A stretch of 37,621 nt of DNA from Thermoplasmatales archaeon (GCA_030672305.1 DAOVGR010000071.1:1-37621); one strand, 5' to 3'; counted from the first letter of the stretch, positions 8,724-17,002 are shown. Made by a program: numbers and translations. The notes: generated from the letters alone by a model not told the origin.

Positions 8724-11273
8724 GTGGCATGGAAACAAATAGTAGTTAGAAAAGATAGTCCTATTAGGATGTATAATATTACTCCGGTAGGAATAACTAA
8801 CAAATTAAATATTTTCGACCACCCCGTTCTCAAGGATGTCAAGTTTGATAAAAGAGTGGCCGATCATAATGGTGGTTTCCATGTAAATCTTGAACAAGTG
8901 TTTGATTTTATGAATGCTTTGATTACAGTTTCGAAGACACATCCTAATTTTTTCCAAGAAATAGCGAACCGATATGAAGCATATGGAAAAAAATGGTTAG
9001 AATGGTTGGAGAAATTTCGAGATAAAGACTTTAAATCTTATTCCATGAATGACCTTTACGAAAAGTGTAAAACCTTTTTTACTATGTATAGAAATTATAC
9101 ACCTATAATGTTTGTACCCTTCGCGGTGGAACTTAGATACAAAGAGGAATATCCCAAATTTTTAGAGATGATGAAATCTTCAATAAAGAGAATTATTACA
9201 AAAAAATTAAACGACGAGAGTGGGCTTCACCTCTTTTATCAATCTGGATTTATAAAGTTACAGGAAGACTCTACTTTAATGTCGACTATCAAAGACATTA
9301 TCGAAACACCATCTGGAAGAACTTTCGCTGAGAATAAAAGAGAAAGCCAACTAAAAATTGCGATAAAAATATCCAAATCAAATCTACAATCGGTTCCCAA
9401 TAAGATTTCAGAAATACATAATGAAGAGATAAGAAACGAAGTGCTTTCTTCTTATGATGAATTTAAATGGTTGAAACAATGGGGTTATCCACCTCACTTT
9501 AGACCTTACGAAGAAGAAGAATATATCAAAGAGATTTGGAAATTAGTACCCACTGCATCCTTGGAGATCAAAAAGATTGAAGACAGGACCATGACCCTAC
9601 TAAAAATGAAAGACACCCTCTTGAAGGAATTGAACCTTGAAGAGAAGGATCTATATCTTATTAACGACATTTCACATTATAACTTTTTTAGAACTTGGCG
9701 AATGGAGGTGTTAATTAAGGCTCAGTTCCTTTCGGTCCCATTATTAAAGGAGGTGGAGAAGAGAATTAAACTTAAAACCGACGAAATTTTCTTCATGTCG
9801 CCCCCTGAAATTTTGAAATTGATTAAAGATGGTAAAATTCCAGATGATCTTCAAAAAAGAAGGAAATTGTGGTTTTTACAAGCAGAACCCAAAGATTCGT
9901 TCGTTTATTCTGGAGAAAAAGGGGAATATCTATACGATAAATTCATTTCAATTATGGATTTCCGTGAGAATGCAAAAAGCATCTATATTCCAGATTCTTT
10001 ATATGTAGGAGGAAAAGGTGCATCGTTGTTCAGGCTAGTTGAAGAAAAACTAAAGATCCCGCCATATTTTATCGTGTCCTGCGAGGCTTTCTCTCACCTA
10101 TTATCCCAACCTGAAGTTGCCAAAGAATTTAAACATCTAAAAACCGTGTTAGAGAAACTATCTACATCTGAAGAAGATTTCAAAAAAATAGAAGAACTAA
10201 GTGATAAAATTTTTATGAAAAGTAAAATTCCCGGTGCAGTCTTAGATGGAATAAATGAGGCGCTAAAAGAGATTCCCGGAGAAAAATTTGCAGTAAGAAG
10301 TTCGGCTTCGGTTGAAGATTCAGAGAAACAAAGTTGGGCAGGACGGTTTAAGACCCATACTTTTATTACCAAAGAGGATTTAATCGATGCGATAATAGAT
10401 ATTTGGAAAAGTATTTTTTCTCCGCCAGCTATTAGATATGCAAAGGAGAATCAAATAGATTTAACAAAAGTTCGAATGGCTGTAATAGTTCAAACCATGA
10501 TCGAGCCGAGATTTTCGGGAGTAGTCAACACCTCGTATTCCAAGGAGAGTCCTAACCTCTTAGAATTAGAAATGGTTCACGGAGAAGGTGAGGGATTAGT
10601 TTCAGGGGAGATATCTCCATCTACTCTAATCGTTGACAAATCCACCTTCGAAACTAAGAAAAAGATTGCCCTTATACAGAAACATGCATATATTTCTGGA
10701 AAGCTTGTAGAGCTGAAAAAAACTACTCCAGTGATTAAACTATTAAATAATTCTATCTTAAAGAGAATCATAGACTCATCAATTAAAATCGAGAAATTAT
10801 TCGGAGCTCCTCAAGATATAGAATTTTGCATAGATGCTTCAAATAACCTATGGATACTTCAATCTAGACCAATAACCGGAATTTCAGCAGGAACAGTTGT
10901 TTCTAAAGCCGAAGGCACAAAAGAACTTAAAGGTCCAATTTTAGCCAGAGGATTATGCGGAAAAGTTAAAAAAGTCGTGATAGGAATAGCTAAGGTCCTT
11001 TCTTCCCCCTCCGAAGGCGATAAATTTAATGATGGCGAGATTCTAATAACAAGGGCTGCGACGCCAGAATGGGATAGCATTCTGTATAGGGCAAGTGCGG
11101 TTATTACAAACGAAGGCGGCTCAACCTGCCATGCAATAAGAGTCGCAAATGAACAGGGGTATCCTGCGATTGTTGGGACAGTTTCAGCAACATCTGCGAT
11201 TAAATACGGCTCAAAGATAATCGTAGATACTTTATCTGATCCATTTGAAGGAAAGGTTAGGGGGGTAGTATGA
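8724..11273 (+). CDS. PEP-synthase-like dikinase with permuted domains (rifampin-phosphotransferase-like)
   Basis: An 849-residue protein starting at GTG, 4 nt after a strong SD (aggaggtga, 8711-8719). Residues 1-410 are helical and not clearly recognised, though PPEILKLIKDGKIPDDLQKR resembles the segment before the phosphohistidine domain in PEP synthases and rifampin phosphotransferase. Residues about 420-715 are the PEP/pyruvate-binding ATP-grasp: YVGGKGASLFRL (427-438), FAVRSSASVEDS, GEGEGLVSGEISP, and DIEFCIDASNNLWILQSRP. The C-terminus is the swivelling His domain, GGSTCHAIRVANEQGYPAIVG with H803. There is no PEP/pyruvate TIM barrel, so it probably transfers the ATP beta-phosphate to a small molecule bound by the N-terminal region. 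In rifampin phosphotransferase the acceptor domain lies between ATP-grasp and His domain; here it is first. It follows the isochorismatase-fold gene and abuts the hydrolase gene. Confidence 0.8.
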   Translation: MAWKQIVVRKDSPIRMYNITPVGITNKLNIFDHPVLKDVKFDKRVADHNGGFHVNLEQVFDFMNALITVSKTHPNFFQEIANRYEAYGKKWLEWLEKFRDKDFKSYSMNDLYEKCKTFFTMYRNYTPIMFVPFAVELRYKEEYPKFLEMMKSSIKRIITKKLNDESGLHLFYQSGFIKLQEDSTLMSTIKDIIETPSGRTFAENKRESQLKIAIKISKSNLQSVPNKISEIHNEEIRNEVLSSYDEFKWLKQWGYPPHFRPYEEEEYIKEIWKLVPTASLEIKKIEDRTMTLLKMKDTLLKELNLEEKDLYLINDISHYNFFRTWRMEVLIKAQFLSVPLLKEVEKRIKLKTDEIFFMSPPEILKLIKDGKIPDDLQKRRKLWFLQAEPKDSFVYSGEKGEYLYDKFISIMDFRENAKSIYIPDSLYVGGKGASLFRLVEEKLKIPPYFIVSCEAFSHLLSQPEVAKEFKHLKTVLEKLSTSEEDFKKIEELSDKIFMKSKIPGAVLDGINEALKEIPGEKFAVRSSASVEDSEKQSWAGRFKTHTFITKEDLIDAIIDIWKSIFSPPAIRYAKENQIDLTKVRMAVIVQTMIEPRFSGVVNTSYSKESPNLLELEMVHGEGEGLVSGEISPSTLIVDKSTFETKKKIALIQKHAYISGKLVELKKTTPVIKLLNNSILKRIIDSSIKIEKLFGAPQDIEFCIDASNNLWILQSRPITGISAGTVVSKAEGTKELKGPILARGLCGKVKKVVIGIAKVLSSPSEGDKFNDGEILITRAATPEWDSILYRASAVITNEGGSTCHAIRVANEQGYPAIVGTVSATSAIKYGSKIIVDTLSDPFEGKVRGVV

Positions 11274-12038
11274 ATGACAAAAGATGTTACATTCAAATTT
11301 AAAGACCACCTTCTTTTTGGAAGAGTAGGTGGTCCACTTGAATCTGAGTGTGGAGTCATATTGCTTCATGGTCTAACAAATAGCATAGATGACTGTCCAA
11401 ATCTCTCTAGAACAGAACAGGCTTTATGGAAGATAGGCATTCCTACGTTCGCGTTTGATTTCTACGGAAGTGGAAAAAGTTCCGGGCAAATGTCAGAAAA
11501 AACATTTACAATCATGAAGGAAAATGTAATGGATGCAATTCAATTTTTCAAGATCCAACAAAAGATTAAAAAAATCGGATTATGGGGAAGGAGCATAGGC
11601 GGTTCTCTTGGAATATTAGCATATGATGATACGATTGTCAATTCCGTTGCTCTTTTATCTACTCCTATTTTTCTAGTACGAGATTTTTCCAAGTTCAAGA
11701 AATTGGCCATAAAACAAGCGGAACTAGAAAAGACCGGAAAAAGTTTAGCAGGGACCGGCAAGTACAAAGGAGCCTTCAATTTGAACATGGACTTTTTTCG
11801 AGAATTACCAGAAATAGAATCTTTAATCAAATCCCAATTAAAGAAAATGGATCACGTATTGATTCTGGCCACGGACCCTGACGAAAAAGTCCCAATCGAT
11901 AACGCAAAGGCAATGTGTGAGATATTGGCTGATAAATGCAAGATGAAGATATTCTACAATACGAACCATGCTTATAAAGGGGTGGAAGAAGAAGCAATTA
12001 AACTAACAGTAGACTGGTTTAGTGAAACGTTATTATAA
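11274..12038 (+). CDS. Alpha/beta hydrolase (serine esterase/acyl hydrolase type)
   Basis: A 254-residue protein whose ATG directly follows the TGA of the phosphotransferase gene, so translation is probably coupled. It shows the alpha/beta-hydrolase order: HGLTNS oxyanion loop (32-37), FDFYGSGKSSG, nucleophile elbow GRSIGG (S107), acid in ATDPDEKVP (D201 or D203), and His in NTNHAYKG (H232). The insertion at about 135-185 is a lid. The nearest described relatives are archaeal/bacterial BAAT/YqiA-like and dipeptidyl-peptidase-type esterases; the substrate is unknown. As last gene of the operon it may release or remove an acyl or ester group from the molecule handled by the phosphotransferase. 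The 93 nt to the convergent cdc6 hold only AT-rich sequence. Confidence 0.8.
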   Translation: MTKDVTFKFKDHLLFGRVGGPLESECGVILLHGLTNSIDDCPNLSRTEQALWKIGIPTFAFDFYGSGKSSGQMSEKTFTIMKENVMDAIQFFKIQQKIKKIGLWGRSIGGSLGILAYDDTIVNSVALLSTPIFLVRDFSKFKKLAIKQAELEKTGKSLAGTGKYKGAFNLNMDFFRELPEIESLIKSQLKKMDHVLILATDPDEKVPIDNAKAMCEILADKCKMKIFYNTNHAYKGVEEEAIKLTVDWFSETLL

Positions 12039-12131
12039 CTCATTGAAATAAAAAAAATGCAAAATGAATATTTCAAAGGTGATCAAGAACTAGGATCATC
12101 AAATTTTAAAAATATTCCCATGCATAGATAA

Positions 12132-13214
12132 TCAAAATACAACATCTTTTGGCATATTTAGAGTGATGAAATAACTGCCACCAACCCATTTTCTTTCCAT
12201 GTTTATCAATCTGAGTTTAGAGAATTTTTCCATATAGTTCCTGAGCATCCTGTCGCCGAGCTGGCCGTCTGTTGACTTGTAAAACTTGTACAACTGAGGG
12301 TAGTATGTTCCCTTCTCTGGTATCAATCTCAGGATGAACCTCTCCCTTTTTGTAAGTTCATTGATTGTGCTAATCGCTTTTGTGTGCCTGGTCCTGTTAA
12401 GCATTTCCCTGATGTGTTTCACTCCCACTTTGGACTCGCCTAATTTTCTAGCACGTTCTCCAGCCCTCAATAAAGTCTCTCTTGCCACCCTTACATCGCC
12501 TTTTTTCTGGGCCGTAAACTCTGCCAGGTAGTCTACTGCTTCCTTGTCCACAACATCCTCGTGGAATGCACCTTCGACTCTTGCTTTGACTATTTCCCTC
12601 ATCTGTTCCTTTGTATAAGGATTAAAAGAAATCTCTCTGAGCGGGTAGAGCCTGCTTTTTGTCCTCGGGTCTAAGTCCTTGAAAATGAACGGGTTGTTTG
12701 AAATGGCTATTATCTGGATGCGGCCATGGTCCCACCTTGCTCTCGTGAGGTCATATATAAGCTCGGTCTCCTCTAACTGGTCAACTTCATCCAGACATAC
12801 AACGACCTTCGTTTTGCTCTTTTCTATCTCCTGGCGGAAAGAATCCAGGAGTTCGTCATATGCTATGCCCCTTCTCGAAGGCATCTTTCTGGTCGGTCTC
12901 TTCTCTTTGAAAAAATCAAGGAACATTGAGTAAAGTGCTCCCATTCTCGTGTTCTTGTTGAAGCAGTTTACATAGCAGGCCAGCGCATCCGTGTCTTCTT
13001 TCAAGCTCTTGAAAATGAACTTAATCGAGGCGGTCTTTCCGGTGCCAGGCGGGCCGCTAATAAGAATGTGGGTTGCTTTTCCCTCCAATGACTCATAAAT
13101 AATCTGGCTTATCGTCTTTATCTCATTCATCCTGTTTGGCATATGGTCAGGTAGATAATCAGGCGATAAAACTTCCTTATGTTTAAAAATCGGGTCTTTA
13201 CAATGACCGTCCAT
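12132..13214 (-). CDS. cdc6: Orc1/Cdc6-type AAA+ replication initiator
   Basis: A 360-residue protein. Walker A is GPPGTGKT (54-61), Walker B is CLDEVDQL (140-147), sensor 1 is around IIAISNNPFIF, and the sensor-2 region is DPRTKSRLYPLREISFNPYT. The C-terminal winged helix (about 270-360) carries LRLIPEKGTYYP and GDRMLRNYMEKFSKL. Archaeal Orc1/Cdc6 binds origin repeats and loads MCM. An SD (aggtga) precedes the ATG, and an in-frame stop just upstream fixes the start. Its coding sequence is visibly more GC-rich than the flanking effector genes. A closely similar copy runs off the right edge (37081-37620) and a C-terminal remnant lies at 35934-36008, so cdc6 has been duplicated locally. I saw no clear origin-repeat array beside it. 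Confidence 0.9.
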   Translation of the reverse strand: MDGHCKDPIFKHKEVLSPDYLPDHMPNRMNEIKTISQIIYESLEGKATHILISGPPGTGKTASIKFIFKSLKEDTDALACYVNCFNKNTRMGALYSMFLDFFKEKRPTRKMPSRRGIAYDELLDSFRQEIEKSKTKVVVCLDEVDQLEETELIYDLTRARWDHGRIQIIAISNNPFIFKDLDPRTKSRLYPLREISFNPYTKEQMREIVKARVEGAFHEDVVDKEAVDYLAEFTAQKKGDVRVARETLLRAGERARKLGESKVGVKHIREMLNRTRHTKAISTINELTKRERFILRLIPEKGTYYPQLYKFYKSTDGQLGDRMLRNYMEKFSKLRLINMERKWVGGSYFITLNMPKDVVF

Positions 13215-13332
13215 TATCTCACCTCAGGTTCAAAAATGGCAGTTTCTTCCATATGTTTTGAGTGCCCACTGTGCGGTCATTGTCTCTTATTCATATCCCA
13301 TAGTTGTTACCTGATAATAGTTAAAAACTTAA

Positions 13333-13341
13333 CTTTAAATA
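13333..13341 (-). promoter_or_regulatory. Candidate TATA box for cdc6
   Basis: TATTTAAAG on the minus strand, about 120 nt upstream of the cdc6 ATG, implying a leader of about 95 nt. The element lies between the zinc-ribbon gene's stop and cdc6, so cdc6 probably has its own promoter. Confidence 0.35.
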
Positions 13342-13359
13342 CCTAAGCATTTTAAGCCA

Positions 13360-13605
13360 TTATTTACCTGGTTTTGTGAGCTCATTCAGCGTTTTTGCCC
13401 ATTCCGGCATCTGGTCCCAAACCTCTTTATCCTCGATTTTTGGTTCTTGGCTAACTTTCATTTTGAACTGGTGGCCTTTCTCACACTTGAAAACCTTGTT
13501 TTCTTTGTTTCCCAGCTCCGGCTGGATAAAAGCAAACTCCCCGCACATCGGGCATTTATGGAATACTGCCATATCTGAGATTTGTGGTTCTAATAATACA
13601 ACCAT
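13360..13605 (-). CDS. Small zinc-ribbon protein
   Basis: An 81-residue protein with CPMCG (18-22) and CEKGH (42-46), a four-ligand zinc ribbon, and a charged C-terminus with WDQMPEWAKTLNELTKPGK. A second start at M12 (13572) is possible; the T/A-rich stretch near 13634-13645 fits a promoter for the upstream ATG. It lies directly upstream of cdc6 on the same strand, and one copy of the cassette-flanking repeat (13610-13625) lies just in front of its start. No specific family is recognised; nucleic-acid or protein binding is inferred from the ribbon only. Confidence 0.65.
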   Translation of the reverse strand: MVVLLEPQISDMAVFHKCPMCGEFAFIQPELGNKENKVFKCEKGHQFKMKVSQEPKIEDKEVWDQMPEWAKTLNELTKPGK

Positions 13606-13609
13606 TGGG

Positions 13610-13625
13610 AGAGAGTGGATTGCAA
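13610..13625 (+). repeat. Left copy of inverted repeat flanking the SIR2/EVE cassette
   Basis: AGAGAGTGGATTGCAA reading into the cassette. It matches the inverted copy at 16513-16528 at 15 of 16 positions. It lies outside the stop of the EVE-nuclease gene and just upstream of the zinc-ribbon gene's ATG. Confidence 0.6.
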
Positions 13626-13710
13626 AGTTAACAAAAAGATATTAAAAATAAGATTCCTCATGTCATTGAATTAGGCTACGAATTGTGGCCAAAGTGAAAA
13701 ACATTATCCA

Positions 13711-14631
13711 TTATAATTTTATTTCTTTCGTTTCAATCTTATATCTTTCTGCTTTTTCTGCTACATCCTTTGAAATCTTCTGGGAAGCTAAAATCGCTCT
13801 TACTTCGTTTTCTTTTCTATTATGCTCAAAACTCATTAATGAGCGGTACTTCATGCATTGTTCTGAGCCAATGTGATTGTTTTTTCCGCATTCTGGTTCA
13901 ACTTCCACAACAACAAATCTACCAAATTGATCTTGTAAGAGTATATCAACACGATCACCTGTTTCAAAAATATGCTCCTTCTTTATGAACCTCAAATTTG
14001 ATTCATTTAAATAAATAGATGGATTACTTGCTATTAATTCTTTGATTTTTTTATGCATTTCACCTTCAGGAATTGTAATATCAGGAGCATGTAAGGAGAT
14101 ATTGCGTTTTTCTTTCAGTTTTTTATTTTCGTTTTCATTATCCTTTTTGAAATAATTTAATAATTCTTGGTATTCTTTACTTGAAATCTCTTTTACTCCT
14201 GAATGTTTTATTCCAAAACCTCTGAGACTGTAGTCCTTATCATATCCAAGTATTTGATTGACTTTTTCTCTCGGGACGAATCCATGAGAATTTATAGTTT
14301 TTGTATTTGCACAGTAACGCCACCATATTTTTGATCCATCATCATATTTAATCGGCTCAGAATCTTCCACTTCATATGGTTTAGTATAAATCTCTGCGAG
14401 AACTACAATACCTTCCATGCCTATACGACGATTGATAATTTTCTTTCCTCCGTCAATCGTCTTCTCTATTTCAGACCTGCCTGTTTTTGTCTCATATATG
14501 AAAACTAAGTCACCTTTACACATTCCTGAAACAGATTTTTCTCTACCATCAGGGACATGAACATCTTCATGGACTTCATTCTTGTCAGTATCAGTTCTAT
14601 GTGGCCAATGTGTTGTTATCCAATATCGCAT
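13711..14631 (-). CDS. EVE-like domain fused to PD-(D/E)XK (NucS/DUF91-like) nuclease
   Basis: A 306-residue protein. Residues 1-150 look like an EVE/PUA-like reader: it begins MRYWITTHWPHR and contains GMCKGDLVFIYETK, with aromatic WWRYCANT further on. EVE domains bind modified bases in modification-dependent restriction. A charged linker (about 150-190) leads to a nuclease-like domain: GDRVDILLQDQFGRFVVVEVEPE with D229, E243 and E245, then EQCMKYRSLM (Q258, Y262). This is the D-(E/D)xK plus QxxxY pattern of NucS/RecB-like nucleases with Glu replacing the usual Lys. Start is ATG without a visible SD. It lies 43 nt downstream of the SIR2 gene on the same strand, so co-transcription is likely. 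Inferred role: recognise modified DNA and cut it. Confidence 0.7.
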   Translation of the reverse strand: MRYWITTHWPHRTDTDKNEVHEDVHVPDGREKSVSGMCKGDLVFIYETKTGRSEIEKTIDGGKKIINRRIGMEGIVVLAEIYTKPYEVEDSEPIKYDDGSKIWWRYCANTKTINSHGFVPREKVNQILGYDKDYSLRGFGIKHSGVKEISSKEYQELLNYFKKDNENENKKLKEKRNISLHAPDITIPEGEMHKKIKELIASNPSIYLNESNLRFIKKEHIFETGDRVDILLQDQFGRFVVVEVEPECGKNNHIGSEQCMKYRSLMSFEHNRKENEVRAILASQKISKDVAEKAERYKIETKEIKL

Positions 14632-14674
14632 ATGTGATTTGTTATACGAAACTAATCTATATCCTTGTCTATTC

Positions 14675-16342
14675 CTATTTAACTATGAAATCTTTTCCTA
14701 AATACTTCTTAACAAATTCTTTTGCTACAACAATAAATGTCCTTGCGCTCGCTATTTTTGGTTCTGCTAAAGCATGGATTGTTCTATTTCTTATATCTAT
14801 ACATTCACGGATTTTTGGAACATCATCTTTTGAAATGATATCTAATTTTGATAAATATTCTAGCATTTTACCCATAGATAAACGCTCAGGTCTATGCCCA
14901 TATGCAAAGTCAGCAATCCGATCTTCATTTCGATAAATTAGCTCCCTTAGAGCATGCTCAAAATATATACTCGTTTCAACTATTGCAGCTCTAGTATTAC
15001 CTTGCTGCAGAAGTTTTTCAGCATTAACAAGCCTCTTTTTCCCTAAAATTTCCTGAAGTATAGCTACTAAATTGTCTTTTGCTCTCGTAATTTTATCTCT
15101 ACTACTATCATAAAATACAACCCGAAAGGCTTTCAAATCAAAAGGAATTTTTTCTTCACTTTGTGTTAACAATATTGTAGGTTTGCCAAGTGTATGAGCA
15201 ATACCTACCTCATAAAGAACATTTGGATTTGTACCTGTAACATCAGCGATACATATTACAGACTGATATATAGCAGCTTTAATCTGCTCGGTTATAACTC
15301 CTGGCGAATAAATATCATCAGCACGTAGAACTTTCAAACCAAGAGTTTCAGCAGCTGGTTTTATTATCTGGTGATATACTGGTTCATATTCTGGACTGAA
15401 GGACATAATCACAAAACACAAACTAGATGAACCAGCTAAAATGGAAGCACTGTCTTTTATTTTAAATGATTTTAGTAATATATCTTCTTCAAGAGGTTCA
15501 AAAACTTCTGGTCGAAGTACACGAATTCTGGTGGCTTCATGACTTCCCATATACGTTTGTATTTCTTGGAAAAATTCTATCAGAACATCAGCTTTTGATT
15601 TCCTTCGGTTCGTTTTTAGATTTATTGTATGCAAATTTGATTGAAGCAATTTTTCAATATCTGAAGGAGTTGAATTAAATTGAACTATGTATGCTATTCG
15701 TTCAAATTTACCAAGACGTGAACGGATAACTTCTTTTATGTGTTGGAAGTTGGGATCCGAAAAACTATATCCAATAAATAATCCCGTTCTAGTAATAAGC
15801 ATAGCAGACAAGTGTGTGGCTATTACAGGATAATTTTCAAGATATCGATTAAAATCCTCTTCTGTAACAATAATGTGCTCTTCATGTCTTAAATCACCGT
15901 GCATTTTAACAATGCTTGTGGTTAAGGGCCCCCCATGAAAAGGTATTTGATATTCTCCAACAAGTGATCGAAAAGGTTTTTTGATTTCTTGATATGAGTA
16001 TTCAAGGAGTAAATCAAAATTAGTAGTATAAACGGTTTCGAATGAAAGAGAAGCAAATTTACGGTGTACTTCTCCGGGTTCGATTTCATCAATGTGAAGG
16101 GCATGACGAATTGATTCGATCAACTGGACTCGACCAAAACGATTCTCATATATAGAAGCAATTTGGAGTGGAGGCAAATTTGGATCTATATTTCCTTCTT
16201 TTATCCATATTTCTACAAGTCCTCTCCAATCAGGTATATTTATACCTTCGGGAACATGACAATTAAGTGAAAATCCGGCACCAATAAATGGTAAACATTT
16301 ACCCATTGTAATATCATCTAACAACGGTTTTGGAATTTTCAT
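14675..16342 (-). CDS. SIR2 - deoxyribosyltransferase/TIR-like - HEPN triple-domain effector
   Basis: A 555-residue protein from ATG 16342; a TTG 12 nt upstream is in frame but less likely. Residues 1-240 are a SIR2-type NADase: PFIGAGFSL (GAGFS 21-25), TTNFD (106-110), KMHGD (H148), and GYSFSDPN (D196, N198). Residues about 300-430 are a Rossmann-like nucleoside-deoxyribosyltransferase/TIR-type domain: CFVIMSFSPEYEPVY (309 on), ADVTGTNPNVLYEVGIAHTL with candidate catalytic E378, and KPTILLTQ. Residues about 438-555 form a HEPN-like helical bundle with RNRTIH (R518, H523), the R-x4-H RNase motif. SIR2 and TIR domains in immunity deplete NAD; HEPN proteins cut RNA. It heads a two-gene unit with the EVE-nuclease. 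Probable abortive-infection effector, from known domain roles. Confidence 0.78.
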   Translation of the reverse strand: MKIPKPLLDDITMGKCLPFIGAGFSLNCHVPEGINIPDWRGLVEIWIKEGNIDPNLPPLQIASIYENRFGRVQLIESIRHALHIDEIEPGEVHRKFASLSFETVYTTNFDLLLEYSYQEIKKPFRSLVGEYQIPFHGGPLTTSIVKMHGDLRHEEHIIVTEEDFNRYLENYPVIATHLSAMLITRTGLFIGYSFSDPNFQHIKEVIRSRLGKFERIAYIVQFNSTPSDIEKLLQSNLHTINLKTNRRKSKADVLIEFFQEIQTYMGSHEATRIRVLRPEVFEPLEEDILLKSFKIKDSASILAGSSSLCFVIMSFSPEYEPVYHQIIKPAAETLGLKVLRADDIYSPGVITEQIKAAIYQSVICIADVTGTNPNVLYEVGIAHTLGKPTILLTQSEEKIPFDLKAFRVVFYDSSRDKITRAKDNLVAILQEILGKKRLVNAEKLLQQGNTRAAIVETSIYFEHALRELIYRNEDRIADFAYGHRPERLSMGKMLEYLSKLDIISKDDVPKIRECIDIRNRTIHALAEPKIASARTFIVVAKEFVKKYLGKDFIVK

Positions 16343-16380
16343 TTTATCACTCAAATTTTCTTTTGCTGATTTCGGATAAC

Positions 16381-16391
16381 TCTTTTTAAAT
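16381..16391 (-). promoter_or_regulatory. Candidate TATA box for the SIR2/EVE unit
   Basis: ATTTAAAAAGA on the minus strand, centred about 45 nt before the ATG at 16342, predicting a leader of about 20 nt. It lies inside the inverted repeats, so the cassette would carry its own promoter. Confidence 0.45.
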
Positions 16392-16512
16392 GAAATTATT
16401 ACTCCTCATTTATTCATCCAAACTGGATTTAAAATGAAATTTTCTCTGTTTAACCATAAATATTATGAGTGTTGATGTTAAAAATCTTTCATAGAATGAG
16501 CAGCAATCTAAA

Positions 16513-16528
16513 TTGAAATCCACTCTCT
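16513..16528 (-). repeat. Right copy of inverted repeat flanking the SIR2/EVE cassette
   Basis: On the minus strand it reads AGAGAGTGGATTTCAA, one mismatch from the left copy. The two repeats face inward and enclose both cassette genes and the candidate promoter. Confidence 0.6.
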
Positions 16529-16564
16529 GTTTCCCTTAATGCCTGTTGTTGCCGAATTCTATTT

Positions 16565-16846
16565 GTGGAATTTATGTTTAGCAGTCTCTGGGCTTGGAAT
16601 ATAACAGATGTTTTGCCCAAGGTTTCATCTAACTTGGGGAATGGAAATAACTGGATGCTTTATGTTTTTGCGGCATTGATTTTTGGCATAATAATTGGCG
16701 GCATGATGAGGGGCGTTGCTAAGCTGGTCCTTGGTGTTGTGATGCTCTCTGGTTTTGTCGTATTGATTTTGATGCTGTTACAGAAACAGGATATCCTTTC
16801 CACGATCGCATCCGTTGTTTTTGGGATAATAAAGTCTGAATTGTAG
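16565..16846 (+). CDS. Small two-TM membrane protein
   Basis: A 93-residue protein from GTG 16565, or 90 residues from ATG 16574. It has a polar N-terminus (about 1-28) and two hydrophobic segments: about 29-47 (MLYVFAALIFGIIIGGMM) and about 52-71 (LVLGVVMLSGFVVLILMLL). It then has a short tail. The size and two-helix layout resemble small archaeal membrane proteins or holin-like proteins, but no family is recognised. Codon use is less AT-rich than in the neighbours. The 3' end overlaps a short minus-strand ORF. The right cassette repeat lies in its upstream region. Confidence 0.5.
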   Translation: MEFMFSSLWAWNITDVLPKVSSNLGNGNNWMLYVFAALIFGIIIGGMMRGVAKLVLGVVMLSGFVVLILMLLQKQDILSTIASVVFGIIKSEL

Positions 16847-16975
16847 AAGCGCCTCTGTCACTATCTTAGTATCTTCATACTTATCAAGGCATTTTTGAAA
16901 ATCCACTATAGTTTCATCAATAGATTGAACTATTATTTTCGATTCCTTCTCAATGTCCAATCTTTCAACCTCCAT
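16778..16975 (-). CDS. Small charged hypothetical protein, possibly truncated
   Basis: A 65-residue frame. The first 45 residues look like a real helical protein (charged, MEVERLDIEKESK), while the last 20 lie antisense to the preceding gene and look random, suggesting a decayed 3' end. A TATA-like TATTTAAAAAGG (16991-17002) lies about 22 nt upstream of the ATG, consistent with leaderless expression. Confidence 0.35.
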   Translation of the reverse strand: MEVERLDIEKESKIIVQSIDETIVDFQKCLDKYEDTKIVTEALLQFRLYYPKNNGCDRGKDILFL

Positions 16976-16990
16976 TTTTTAAGGATACAG

Positions 16991-17002
16991 CCTTTTTAAA
17001 TA
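16991..17002 (-). promoter_or_regulatory. TATA box for the 16778-16975 ORF
   Basis: TATTTAAAAAGG on the minus strand, centred about 22 nt upstream of the ATG at 16975. This is leaderless spacing. Confidence 0.35.

Noticed and set aside
13211-13290. Short leader peptide upstream of cdc6 (minus strand)
   Set aside because: A 16-codon frame with no SD and no conserved feature; chance occurrence is likely.
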